Source: JAZGGS01 sp963714405
GTDB lineage: Bacteria; Bacteroidota; Ignavibacteria; Ignavibacteriales; Ignavibacteriaceae
Reading direction: 5' to 3'
Length of the DNA: 64,000 nt
Assembly: GCA_963714405.1 (NCBI GenBank)
Contig: CAVQOH010000001.1
Coordinates: forward strand, 620,001-684,000
The translations under genes were made by a program, and so were the position numbers. A model generated the notes under the pieces. The model was not told the origin of the DNA, made no database searches, and saw only the letters and a program-made list of their open reading frames with translations. This document shows positions 56,043-64,000 of the stretch, in pieces; the stretch's first letter is position 1, and each line of letters starts with the position of its first letter.

Positions 56043-57266
56043 TTATTTCCTCGCCAGCCACATTTCAGGGTCACGGTTATTTCGTGCCTTCCATATTTCA
56101 AAATGCAAAACTTTTCCGTCAACACTCTCTCCAATTTTCGCAAGAACGGTTCCCTCATATACTTTACTGCCTTCCTGGACAAAAATTTCCTGCAGATGAC
56201 CATAAACAGTTCTGTATTCTTCATTGTGCGAAACAATAATAATGCTGCCATAACCCGGTAACCAATCAATTGCAGATATTACACCCTCAGCTACACACCT
56301 CACATTAATATCTGCATTTGCTTCAATATCAATTCCATAATTTAGTGTAACAGTATTTAGAACGCTATTTTTATTTTCACCAAATCTCCCGATAATTTTT
56401 CCATTGTAAAGCGGCCAAGACATTTTCCCCTTAAGTTGCGAGAAAGAGGAAAATGAATCTGTGCTGAGATCATATTCAATTCCGGATTTTTCTTCAACAA
56501 TATTATTATTCTCTACCGAAGCTAACTGCATCTGCCTTTTTTTCTCTTCTTCAATAAGTTTTGCTATAAGATTATTAATTTTTGTTTGAGCTTCTTTTTT
56601 TGAATCAAGTGCTGCTTTAAGCTTACTTTTATCCTGCCGGATAGATTTTAAAATTTCTTTACGTTCACCGAGCTTTAGATTAAGCATTTTTTCTTCCGCT
56701 TTCTTTTGTTCAGCCAGTAATTTTTTATCATTTATTTCTTTTTGAAGTAAAACTTTTGCTTCGATTAATTCAATTTTCTTTGTTTGAAGTAGTTCCAAAT
56801 CTTTTTCTCTTTTATCAGAAAACTTTTTTAAATATTGAATCCTTAATAAAGCTTGCTGCAGGGATTCTGCATCCAAAATACTTTCAAATTCACTTAATGA
56901 ACCCTTTTTATATATGGCAACAACATACTTCGCATAATTTTGCTTTAACCCCTGTATTTCTGCTTCAATGGAATTTATTGTTCTGTTACTTTTATCTATT
57001 TGCTTTTGCTTTTGCTTTTCTTCATTACGGTAATTGCTAATTACTTTATTTAACAAAAAACTCTGCTTATTGTAGTTCTCTAATACTTTTATTGTTTCCT
57101 TTTCACGAACCTCCTCTTTTCCAATTTCTTCTTCCAGAATGGCAATTTCATTCTTTATTTTATTAAGTTCTTGTTTCCTGTTATTAATTTGCTCCTGCTG
57201 GGCAGATAATTTCGGGTGGAGGGAAAGTGTGAAGATGAAAAAAATGTAAAAAAGGGGTTTTACCAT
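56043..57266 (-). CDS. EnvC-like murein hydrolase activator (coiled coil plus degenerate LytM/M23)
   Basis: A 407 aa protein from ATG 57266, overlapping the DUF4292-like gene by 7 nt. Signal peptide (LFYIFFIFTLSLHPKLSAQQ), then about 220 residues of coiled coil (NKIKNEIAILEEEIGKEEVR; LKLGERKEILKSIRQDKSKL). The C-terminal M23 domain has GRFGENKNSVLN, NYGIDIEA where HxGxDI is usual, IDWLPGYGSIIIVSHNEEYR, VYGHLQE and LHFEIWK. The first zinc histidine is tyrosine/asparagine, as in EnvC-type activators that stimulate amidases rather than cut peptidoglycan. Periplasmic cell-division role is likely. Confidence 0.88.
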   Translation of the reverse strand: MVKPLFYIFFIFTLSLHPKLSAQQEQINNRKQELNKIKNEIAILEEEIGKEEVREKETIKVLENYNKQSFLLNKVISNYRNEEKQKQKQIDKSNRTINSIEAEIQGLKQNYAKYVVAIYKKGSLSEFESILDAESLQQALLRIQYLKKFSDKREKDLELLQTKKIELIEAKVLLQKEINDKKLLAEQKKAEEKMLNLKLGERKEILKSIRQDKSKLKAALDSKKEAQTKINNLIAKLIEEEKKRQMQLASVENNNIVEEKSGIEYDLSTDSFSSFSQLKGKMSWPLYNGKIIGRFGENKNSVLNTVTLNYGIDIEANADINVRCVAEGVISAIDWLPGYGSIIIVSHNEEYRTVYGHLQEIFVQEGSKVYEGTVLAKIGESVDGKVLHFEIWKARNNRDPEMWLARK

Positions 57267-58045
57267 GATATAATTGTTGCATCATCAGGTAATATAAAAT
57301 CGATAGAAATACCACTATCGTTTGCAATTATATTTTTATACATGATGTTAACTTCCTGGTTATCAGCTTTGTTATTAACAGCTATATTAAACGGAACTGC
57401 AACATTTTCCAGCAATTCAAAATTTGAATACCTTCCTTCAAGATTAATTGTCTGATCTACTGATCTTAAAGTATAATTTGTAATACCAAGCTCCCGTATA
57501 TCCACCCTGTAAACAGTTGTTGTATTTTCGATGGGATTAATATAAGTAAGCACGTACTTATCATCTTCAACAGCATAATGATTTGGCTGCTTATATAAAT
57601 TTTCAGTTAAGTTTACTGATCCAACAAAAGCATCAACTAAATCATTAAATGATAAGTTAACTTTGAAAATATTACGTAATACATCGTCACTTAGTTCACC
57701 TGTATATGCAGTATTTTCAATTCCATCATAAAAAATGTATGATTTTTCTGTTACCAGCGCTTGGGCTAATTCAATACCAAAAGGACCCATGATTGTAAAA
57801 TAAATAGAGTCGGGTTTTAACATAACAACTCTAAAGCTTGCATTGTTATCGTAAATTTCTGATTTGATATGAATTGTACCAACACCCTCAAAACTTTTAA
57901 TTTTTCTGCGATTAGCTTCAAGTTTATTAATCAATCTTTCAGAGGGCAGAAGTTCAACTTCCTCAGTTGGTTTTGAGGGGATACACCCATTTAGAATAAC
58001 GAAAAAATTAGTAAGTATTATCGAAGTAATTAATATTTTTTTCAA
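57260..58045 (-). CDS. DUF4292-like lipoprotein (LolB-fold-like)
   Basis: A 261 aa protein from ATG 58045, sharing ATGA with the TPR gene. The lipobox is FVILNGC, so it is probably a lipoprotein. SFEGVGTIHIKSEIYDNNAS, DSIYFTIMGPFGIELAQALV and FYDGIENTAYTGELSDDVLR match the DUF4292 pattern, a half-barrel similar to LolA/LolB. Its place between a TPR lipoprotein and EnvC is common in Bacteroidota-type genomes. A role in outer-membrane lipoprotein sorting is an inference from fold. Confidence 0.8.
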   Translation of the reverse strand: MKKILITSIILTNFFVILNGCIPSKPTEEVELLPSERLINKLEANRRKIKSFEGVGTIHIKSEIYDNNASFRVVMLKPDSIYFTIMGPFGIELAQALVTEKSYIFYDGIENTAYTGELSDDVLRNIFKVNLSFNDLVDAFVGSVNLTENLYKQPNHYAVEDDKYVLTYINPIENTTTVYRVDIRELGITNYTLRSVDQTINLEGRYSNFELLENVAVPFNIAVNNKADNQEVNIMYKNIIANDSGISIDFILPDDATIISW

Positions 58046-59847
58046 AGTGCACCCGTTTCCACTTTTTGTTTTAATAATTCGTTTGAAGAATCAAGTTCCA
58101 AAGCTCTTTCCCAAATTTCAACAGCCTTATTTTCTTCGCCCATTTTGTATAATATATCACCTAGGTGTTCAAGCATTACAGAATTTTCTCCACCTATTTC
58201 AATTGCTTCTTCAATGTAATATTTAGCTGATTTAAAATTGCCCATCATATAGTAAATCCAGCCAATTGTATCAAGGTAGGATGAATTACTAGAGTCTGCT
58301 TCAATTGAAATTTTTACCATTTGCAGTGCTCTTTCCAATTGCAACCCTCTTTCAGAAAGTGAGTATGCATAGTTGTTATTAATCAGTGCATTTAAAGAAT
58401 CAATTTTCAGTGCTCTCTCGTAAATACTATCACTCTCAGAGAATTCCTGTAAATTATTTAATATTAGACCAAGTTGTCCTAAAAGATTTATATTTCTGGG
58501 ATCAATAACCAAAGCACGTTTTAAATATTGTACAGCATCTTCATTTTCATTTAGCTGACTTAAAGTAAAACCGTATGCTGATAAAGCATTAATATCTGCC
58601 GGGTTTAATTCTACTGCTTTTTTAAGATAATCTCTTGCTTGTAAGTTCTTTCTTTGCTGAGCAAGTGAAAGCCCTAAAATAAGATTTATAGCAAAATCAT
58701 GCGGGAATAAATCAATTGCTTCCATCATTATTTTTTCAGCTTCTTCAAACTTTTGGTTATCAAAATATAATCCACCTAAGCGAATCCATGCTTCACTGTT
58801 CCAACTTGCATTTTCAGTAACATATTTAAAATATTCAATTGCAACTAAATCTTCTTTTTGGCTTAAGGCAATTGCACCTAAATACAATTTAACCTCCCAA
58901 TCAGATGTGTCTTTATCAATTGATTCAAAAAGATTTTTAGCCAATGGTAATACAGTAGTATCTACAATCGCTTTTACAAAATATGATGCACCAATTCTAA
59001 TCTTTATTTCCAGGGGAACATGCTTTTGTTCTAAAATGAATCCGTATTCTTTAGCAGCAGATTCCCAGTCATCCATAAAAATAAAAGTTTGAGCTTTTTT
59101 CTCCCTTGCATCTAAATCATCAGGCATTAATTCAATAATATCATCAAGCATTTTTAATGCTTCATCATATTTCTCTGAACGATGATAAAAATCAATTACT
59201 ACTTTTTGAACTGACACGACGCTTGGCGCAAGTGATAGAAGTTTAATATATGAACTTTCAGCTTCTTCAATAAAACCTAATTTTTCATACAATCCGGCCA
59301 TATTCAATAAAACATTCCAATCAGCACCGATTAGTTTTGTCAGCTTTTCGTAAATAGTTATGGCTTTTAATGGTTTCGACTCTGAATAAATTCTTGCAAG
59401 ATCGTAATAAGTATCCAATCTTTGAGGATCAATTTCAATAATTCTTTCCATTACAATTGCGGCAGAATCAACCTCACGCGCACGTACAAATACATTTGCA
59501 AGCAAATCGTAGTAATCAAGTTCGGTTGAATCAATTTTAACAGATAACTTGGCATACTTTAGTGCTGATGATAGTTTGTTAAGTGCAAGATAATTTTTTG
59601 CCAGTGCATAATATAAACCTGAGCTTGTATCATAATTCAATGCTTCAGTAAATTCCACAATTGCTAAAGCGTAATCCTCATCAGCTTCAGCAACAGTTCC
59701 ATTAATAAAATGATCTAAAGCTTTTTCTTTTGAAGAATAATCCTGCTCAGTAGAAGTATCATTTTCAAACTGCTGCGTACTGTTTTCTGAACTAGAACAG
59801 GCTGTTACAAGTAAAAGGCCAAATATGTAAGTAAATAATAATTTCAT
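58042..59847 (-). CDS. TPR-repeat lipoprotein
   Basis: A 601 aa protein from ATG 59847. The lipobox is LLLVTAC. At least twelve TPR units run through residues 40-600 (DYALAIVEFTEALNYDTSSG; YYALAKNYLALNKLSSALKY; INALSAYGFTLSQLNENEDA; NLLGQLGLILNNLQEFSESD; NNYAYSLSERGLQLERALQM). It is a membrane-anchored periplasmic scaffold of unknown partners. First gene of a three-gene unit with the DUF4292-like and EnvC-like genes; 246 nt without a gene lie upstream, where the promoter should be. Confidence 0.88.
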   Translation of the reverse strand: MKLLFTYIFGLLLVTACSSSENSTQQFENDTSTEQDYSSKEKALDHFINGTVAEADEDYALAIVEFTEALNYDTSSGLYYALAKNYLALNKLSSALKYAKLSVKIDSTELDYYDLLANVFVRAREVDSAAIVMERIIEIDPQRLDTYYDLARIYSESKPLKAITIYEKLTKLIGADWNVLLNMAGLYEKLGFIEEAESSYIKLLSLAPSVVSVQKVVIDFYHRSEKYDEALKMLDDIIELMPDDLDAREKKAQTFIFMDDWESAAKEYGFILEQKHVPLEIKIRIGASYFVKAIVDTTVLPLAKNLFESIDKDTSDWEVKLYLGAIALSQKEDLVAIEYFKYVTENASWNSEAWIRLGGLYFDNQKFEEAEKIMMEAIDLFPHDFAINLILGLSLAQQRKNLQARDYLKKAVELNPADINALSAYGFTLSQLNENEDAVQYLKRALVIDPRNINLLGQLGLILNNLQEFSESDSIYERALKIDSLNALINNNYAYSLSERGLQLERALQMVKISIEADSSNSSYLDTIGWIYYMMGNFKSAKYYIEEAIEIGGENSVMLEHLGDILYKMGEENKAVEIWERALELDSSNELLKQKVETGAL

Positions 59848-60093
59848 AACAGTTAATAATTAAAGCAAAAATATATTACTAAGCCATTTTAATAACAAGT
59901 GAATAACATTCGTTAAAAAGCTGGGACTAAAATAAATTAGTGCAGGGATTGTTAAACTTTTAAAACGCCATGCAAATTGTTAGGAGGATTTTCATCAACA
60001 GAATAAGCCTGTTATTTGCAACTATGCATATATAATATTATTTATTATTTTAGTCTTAACATTATAAGAAACTAGTAAATTAAAAAGTTTGCT

Positions 60094-60866
60094 ATGAAGA
60101 ACATTATTTACACCATTAACATTTTTTTATTTGTTTCCGTATCCTGCTTTGCACAAGGAAGTGCCGGTGATGAAGCCCAATATGAATATCGTTACCTAAT
60201 TGATATGCCTACGGCAGGTATGCTTCAGAAGGGTCTTGTAGGAGTTACATCAGATATTTTACCTAACGGTGTTTTGATAGCTGCAATTGAAGCGGGTGTT
60301 TTTAATAATGTTAGTTTCGGTATTTCTTTGGCGGCTCAAATTTTCTCGGGTCTGGTAATGTTGATTGGTACAAATGGCCGGGCATAAATATAAGGCTGCG
60401 AATTCTGGATGAGGCGGTTCTTCTTCCTGCAATTACTTTAGGTTTTGATACTCAAGGTAAAGGTGAATACAATGATTCACTCGGAAGATACACTATAAAA
60501 TCTCCTGGAATTTTTGCTGCAGTTAGAAAAAACTTCAACTTTATTGGATATTTAAGTTTGCATGGAAGTGTAAACTATTCCTTGGAAGAAAATGATGGAG
60601 ATAATTTTGTAAATCTTAAAGTTGGGGCAGAACAAACTCTGGGTTCAAATTTTTCAATCATTGTAGAATATGATTTTGCTTTTAATGATAATAATACAAC
60701 TGGTTTTGGTGAAGATAAAGGATATCTAAATATAGGATTACGATGGACGGTAAGCAATGGTTTTACACTCGGATTTGATTTACGAGATCTTAGAAGCAAT
60801 AAATGGGGCAGTAAAAATTCTTTTGATCGTGCACTTAGAATTGAATATATACAAAGCATCTTTTAG
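60094..60866 (+). CDS. Outer-membrane beta-barrel protein, unknown function, one-base frameshift
   Basis: About 257 aa if corrected, from ATG 60094. The signal peptide is IIYTINIFLFVSVSCFAQ. Alternating strands follow: YEYRYLIDMPTAGMLQKGLV; NGVLIAAIEAGVFNNVSFGI. The frame stops at 60387. The next frame carries on as GSGNVDWYKWPGINIRLRIL, LLPAITLGFDTQGKGEYN, GIFAAVRKNFNFIGYLSLHG, then FSIIVEYDFAFNDNN, LNIGLRWTVSNGFTLGFDLR. One A is missing at 60338-60340 (CAAATTTT; four A give AQNFLGSGN), and the length 3n+2 agrees. It looks like a small outer-membrane barrel of the YjbH/omp type; no specific family is recognised. Confidence 0.75.
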
Positions 60867-61064
60867 AAACGCTCAAAACTAGAGATGTTTTTTATTTAAT
60901 TTTGGATTCATTTCGTGTACTTTTAAGTGTACAAACCAGTTTACAATTAAGTACATAAACAAATTTTTTCCTTAAAAAACCTGCATTTTTTTCACTTTTT
61001 TAACATTATTGAAAAGGCGTGATTATTGCCTAATTTTAAACAAAGTAATAATAAGGATGGAGAG

Positions 61065-62330
61065 ATGAAAAAGTTATACACCATTAAATTCGCTTTAACT
61101 ATTTTTTTAATTTCAGCATTTACCGGTTGCTACACTCAAGTAGCTACTGACGATACATTTTCCCACCAGGTATATGATGAAACAGAAAACTATGAATACA
61201 GTGATTTTTATTATGAAGATGATGAAGAAGCGGATTCAAGTTATTTTTCTGAAGAAGAATATGAAGATGAATTTACTGAGATATACGAAGAAGATGATGA
61301 GATTATTATCAACAATTACTATTATGGCTATCCCTCCTACCGAAGATATTACTACGGTTACTATCCTTCATATACCTTTGGTTTAGCTTTCGGTTTTGGA
61401 TTTGCTTCGGCTTATTACTACTCTTATTGGCCACATTATTCTGGATGGTGTGGTTACGGATGGTATAATCCATATCCGTACTATTGCTATTACCCATCCT
61501 ATTATTATGGTTACTATCCAGGTTACTATTATCCAAATTATTATTACGGATATTATTCAGGTAGTTACAATAATTATAGAACACGAACAGAATATATTTC
61601 TGGAATTAGAAACCGAGGCAATGGAAGAAATTATGGCAATAGAACAAGAGATCCTTTAACCAGTATAACGGGTGGCACCTATACTGATAGAAGGGATCCG
61701 TTGGTCAGCAGAGATTTGAAAGTAAGCACTGATAGAAATACTGGTTTAACTAAAAGAAATGATATTACAAGAAATAAAATCACAAAAACTGATCGGGATT
61801 TAGTTACAGATAAGAACAAGCTTGGGAACAGGCAAATAACTAAAAATAAGGTAAATGATAAATCACGCTTTACAAATCAAACAAAGAGAACGGATAAGAA
61901 ATATCTTGGAACAAATAAAACTGATGTTAACCGCAAAACAGTTGGTACAAGGAATAAAATAAACAGGAATAAAAACACTTCCGGAAATAAGGATAGAAAA
62001 ACTTATAAACCGAATGTAAACAATAACAGGGAAAAACAAGTTAAACAAAACAAAGGCAACAACAGAAATTATAAGCCACCGGTAAAGAATAACACAAGAA
62101 ATAACAACAATTATAAACCTCCAAAGAAAAATACACCGCCAAATAAAACGTACAATCCACCTAAAAAGAACAATAATCCACCAAAACAAACTTATAAGCC
62201 TCCATCAAGGAATAATAATCCTCCACGGAACTATTCTCCTCCAAGGAATAATACTCCGAGAAATACTTCTCCTCCACCCCGCAGTAATACGAACCGCGGA
62301 TCTAACAATACAAGTGGGAAAAGGAGATAA
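61065..62330 (+). CDS. Low-complexity lipoprotein: acidic, Tyr/Gly-rich and basic Asn/Pro-rich segments
   Basis: A 421 aa protein. ATG 61065, with GGAG upstream and a clean lipoprotein signal (LTIFLISAFTGC), is preferred over a TTG at 61026. Residues about 40-85 are acidic (FYYEDDEEADSSYFSEEEYE), then about 85-170 is Tyr/Gly/Pro-rich (YYGYPSYRRYYYGYYPSYTF), and the C-terminal 240 residues are basic, Asn/Lys/Pro-rich with repeating NYKPP/YNPPKK-type units. Three segments of opposed charge suggest a surface or envelope matrix protein; no family is recognised. The lipobox GCYT is shared with the next gene, 6 nt downstream. Confidence 0.7.
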   Translation: MKKLYTIKFALTIFLISAFTGCYTQVATDDTFSHQVYDETENYEYSDFYYEDDEEADSSYFSEEEYEDEFTEIYEEDDEIIINNYYYGYPSYRRYYYGYYPSYTFGLAFGFGFASAYYYSYWPHYSGWCGYGWYNPYPYYCYYPSYYYGYYPGYYYPNYYYGYYSGSYNNYRTRTEYISGIRNRGNGRNYGNRTRDPLTSITGGTYTDRRDPLVSRDLKVSTDRNTGLTKRNDITRNKITKTDRDLVTDKNKLGNRQITKNKVNDKSRFTNQTKRTDKKYLGTNKTDVNRKTVGTRNKINRNKNTSGNKDRKTYKPNVNNNREKQVKQNKGNNRNYKPPVKNNTRNNNNYKPPKKNTPPNKTYNPPKKNNNPPKQTYKPPSRNNNPPRNYSPPRNNTPRNTSPPPRSNTNRGSNNTSGKRR

Positions 62331-62336
62331 ATAGTT

Positions 62337-62630
62337 ATGAATCAATTAAAAATTGTATTCATAATAATTGCAATTGGTGCTTTTTCTTCTGGATGTTATA
62401 CAGTTGTAAATTATAACGTGGCTGGTGATGTGATTGAAAATCCACCACCTCGTCCACATCCTCCTTTTTATCCACCGCAGTCAATAATTATAGTACCTGC
62501 TCCTGTTAATCAACCACCGCAGGATTATAAAACAAGAAATCCAGAAAATGGGAATGACAGAAGAAGAGATGATGTTATTGATCCGATAAGAAATGGAGGT
62601 GGAAGAGGAAATGATGGAAGCAGAAGATAA
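62337..62630 (+). CDS. Small proline-rich lipoprotein
   Basis: A 97 aa protein from ATG 62337, 6 nt after the preceding stop. The signal ends in GAFSSGC, with YTVV following, very like the TGCYTQV of its neighbour. The mature part is PPPRPHPPFYPPQS then a basic/Gly-rich tail (RNGGGRGNDGSRR). The shared lipobox, low complexity and tight spacing suggest that the two work together in the envelope. Function unknown. Confidence 0.65.
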   Translation: MNQLKIVFIIIAIGAFSSGCYTVVNYNVAGDVIENPPPRPHPPFYPPQSIIIVPAPVNQPPQDYKTRNPENGNDRRRDDVIDPIRNGGGRGNDGSRR

Positions 62631-62672
62631 ATTAGATTATTTAAAAAAATGCCTGAACAGCGGGAGCCATAA

Positions 62673-64000
62673 ATGAAATCCTTTTCTAAAATATTTATTG
62701 CAATAGCATTATTTTCATTATCAATTCAATTAAGCGCACAAAATTATAACGATGCACTTCTTTTAAGTGAACCAGGTTTATATACTAGTGCTCGTGCACT
62801 TTCACTTGGTAACAGTTTTACTGCGCGAAGTAATGATTTTACAGGTGTTATGTTCAATCCTGCAGGTTTAGGATTTGTAAATAATCTTCAGTTATCAACA
62901 GGTTTTAATTTTAATAATTTTAACAACCAAACAGATTTTTTTAATACTGCAACATCGGCAAACCGAAACTCAATTAATTTAAACCAATTTGGAATTGTTT
63001 ATCCTGTTCCAACGGTTAAAGGAAGCTGGGTATTCGCAATTGGCTACAACAGGATTAAGGAATTTAACAGAACGTTAGAATTTAATGGTTTCAATGGTGG
63101 CAACAACTCGATGATACAGGCCATTACAGGAGAATATAATGAAGAAATTCCGATAACAAATGATTTGGGGTTGGCTTATGAGATTACTGATCCGCAAACA
63201 GGGTATTACATTAAAGATACTACTTTAATAAACGGTTTATTAAATCAGAGCGGAAGAATCAGAAAAGAAGGAAGTTTGAACAATTGGTCTTTTTCAAGTT
63301 CAATGGAAATTGCACAAGGTTTAATGCTTGGTGGTACGTTTAACATCTTAACCGGTAAATATAAAAGCGATAGCGATTTTTGGGAAGATGATACACAAAA
63401 TTTGTATGGAATAAATCTTGAACTTTTTCCGGGAGATCCAACAACCAGAGATTTTCAATCATTTTATATAAACGATATAATTGAATGGGATCTTTCCGGA
63501 TGGGATGCGAAAGTTGGAATATTATATAACTGGAAAAATTATTTAAAATTTGGTGCTACGGTAAAATTCCCAAGTTTTTATACAATTGAAGAAACTTATT
63601 TTGTTGATTCATACAGCGAATTTGGAACGGGTATAGACTATTCTTTAGATCCCAATATTATCGATGAAATAAAATATGAAATTAAAACTCCTTTTGAATA
63701 TTCTTTTGGCGCGGTAGTTACCTTTGCTGTTGCAAGTGTAAGTGCTGATATTAAACTAATAGATTATTCCGATATGGAATTTACAAATGGATTGACAAGC
63801 AATTATAGAATAACTAGGAATAGAGAGATTGAGGATCTTTTTGCAACAGCAATAAATTATAATGTAGGTGCAGAATTCAAAGTTCCATCATTGCCAATCT
63901 TTTTAAGAATAGGTGGAATGTACCTGCAATCACCATTTGAAAATGATCCATCAGATTATGATAAAAAATATTTAACTGCAGGAGCGGGAATTGAACTTGG
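62673..64000 (+). CDS. Outer-membrane transport-type beta-barrel protein (FadL/OMPP1-like), partial at right edge
   Basis: An open plus frame from ATG 62673, with GGGAG 6 nt upstream, running off the window (442 codons seen). The signal peptide is IFIAIALFSLSIQLSAQ. The start of the mature protein (LYTSARALSLGNSFTARSND then FTGVMFNPAGLGFV) is the PorV/FadL-type hallmark of an N-terminal ALGxGxTAxxxDxxAxxxNPAGL pattern. Barrel strands follow (WVFAIGYNRIKEFNRTLEFN; WNLSG-like turns; LRIGGMYLQSPFENDPSD). It probably moves hydrophobic compounds or is a T9SS-linked PorV-like barrel; the missing C-terminus would help decide. Confidence 0.82.
   Translation, partial: MKSFSKIFIAIALFSLSIQLSAQNYNDALLLSEPGLYTSARALSLGNSFTARSNDFTGVMFNPAGLGFVNNLQLSTGFNFNNFNNQTDFFNTATSANRNSINLNQFGIVYPVPTVKGSWVFAIGYNRIKEFNRTLEFNGFNGGNNSMIQAITGEYNEEIPITNDLGLAYEITDPQTGYYIKDTTLINGLLNQSGRIRKEGSLNNWSFSSSMEIAQGLMLGGTFNILTGKYKSDSDFWEDDTQNLYGINLELFPGDPTTRDFQSFYINDIIEWDLSGWDAKVGILYNWKNYLKFGATVKFPSFYTIEETYFVDSYSEFGTGIDYSLDPNIIDEIKYEIKTPFEYSFGAVVTFAVASVSADIKLIDYSDMEFTNGLTSNYRITRNREIEDLFATAINYNVGAEFKVPSLPIFLRIGGMYLQSPFENDPSDYDKKYLTAGAGIEL

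Noticed and set aside
60900..61000. GTGTAC-type repeats before the lipoprotein gene
   Set aside because: Only short direct and partial inverted matches; no consistent spacing or symmetry.
61309..62189. Antisense frames in the low-complexity lipoprotein gene
   Set aside because: Artefacts of the biased TAT/AAT/CCA codons of the plus-strand gene, which has a start, ribosome-binding site and lipobox.

Overview
The window is an AT-rich bacterial chromosome segment (about two-thirds A+T by eye). It most resembles the Ignavibacteria/Bacteroidota side of the tree. The evidence is a long-form PorU type IX secretion sortase, a secreted protein with the YPNPFNPST-type C-terminal sorting module, a complete MoxR/BatA-E operon, a PPi-type phosphofructokinase signature and many genes without a clear Shine-Dalgarno site. 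The exact species cannot be read from the sequence.

Layout. 1-11.1 kb (minus strand) holds a PAS-domain protein running off the left edge. Upstream of it is a Pga-like, synthase-dependent exopolysaccharide operon, read from 11098 down to 1310. It encodes a KaiC-like ATPase with a degenerate GGDEF-like tail, a TPR plus outer-membrane barrel protein, a processive GT2 synthase, a one-TM protein, and two tandem deacetylase-fold proteins that have lost their catalytic motifs. 11.4-15.5 kb has a fatty acid hydroxylase and two sodium symporters (NSS and AGCS). 15.6-21.8 kb has a PFK, a frameshifted PcrA/UvrD helicase, an orphan PAS-GAF histidine kinase and a small lipoprotein. 21.8-29.8 kb has a large T9SS cargo protein and a tight envelope/housekeeping operon (M48 protease, plsC, kdsB, a dcyD-like enzyme, HIT, B12-binding subunit). 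29.9-38.1 kb is the Bat aerotolerance operon. 38.3-42.9 kb is accessory: a pseudo-phosphoesterase/propeller protein with a HAD phosphatase, two GTCACG hairpins, a TetR regulator with two identical palindromic operators, an ACT-like protein, and a four-helix-bundle gene between direct repeats. 42.9-48.2 kb is porU. 48.3-56.0 kb is a surface-polysaccharide cluster (GT26, three GT4, GT2, glf, flippase). 56.0-64.0 kb is envelope genes: an EnvC-like M23 protein, a DUF4292-like lipoprotein, a TPR lipoprotein, outer-membrane proteins and two low-complexity lipoproteins.

Cross-cutting signal. At least seven otherwise intact, well-conserved genes are each broken by exactly one base (pcrA, batB, batC, porU, the GT26 gene, one GT4 gene, an outer-membrane protein). 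Six of these breaks sit in or next to short homopolymers; batC breaks in a CAG repeat. This looks more like residual sequencing error than biology. By contrast, glf and its neighbouring GT4 (52.4-54.7 kb) each carry several lesions including a nonsense codon, and may be truly decayed. I saw no rRNA or tRNA genes, CRISPR arrays or transposases.
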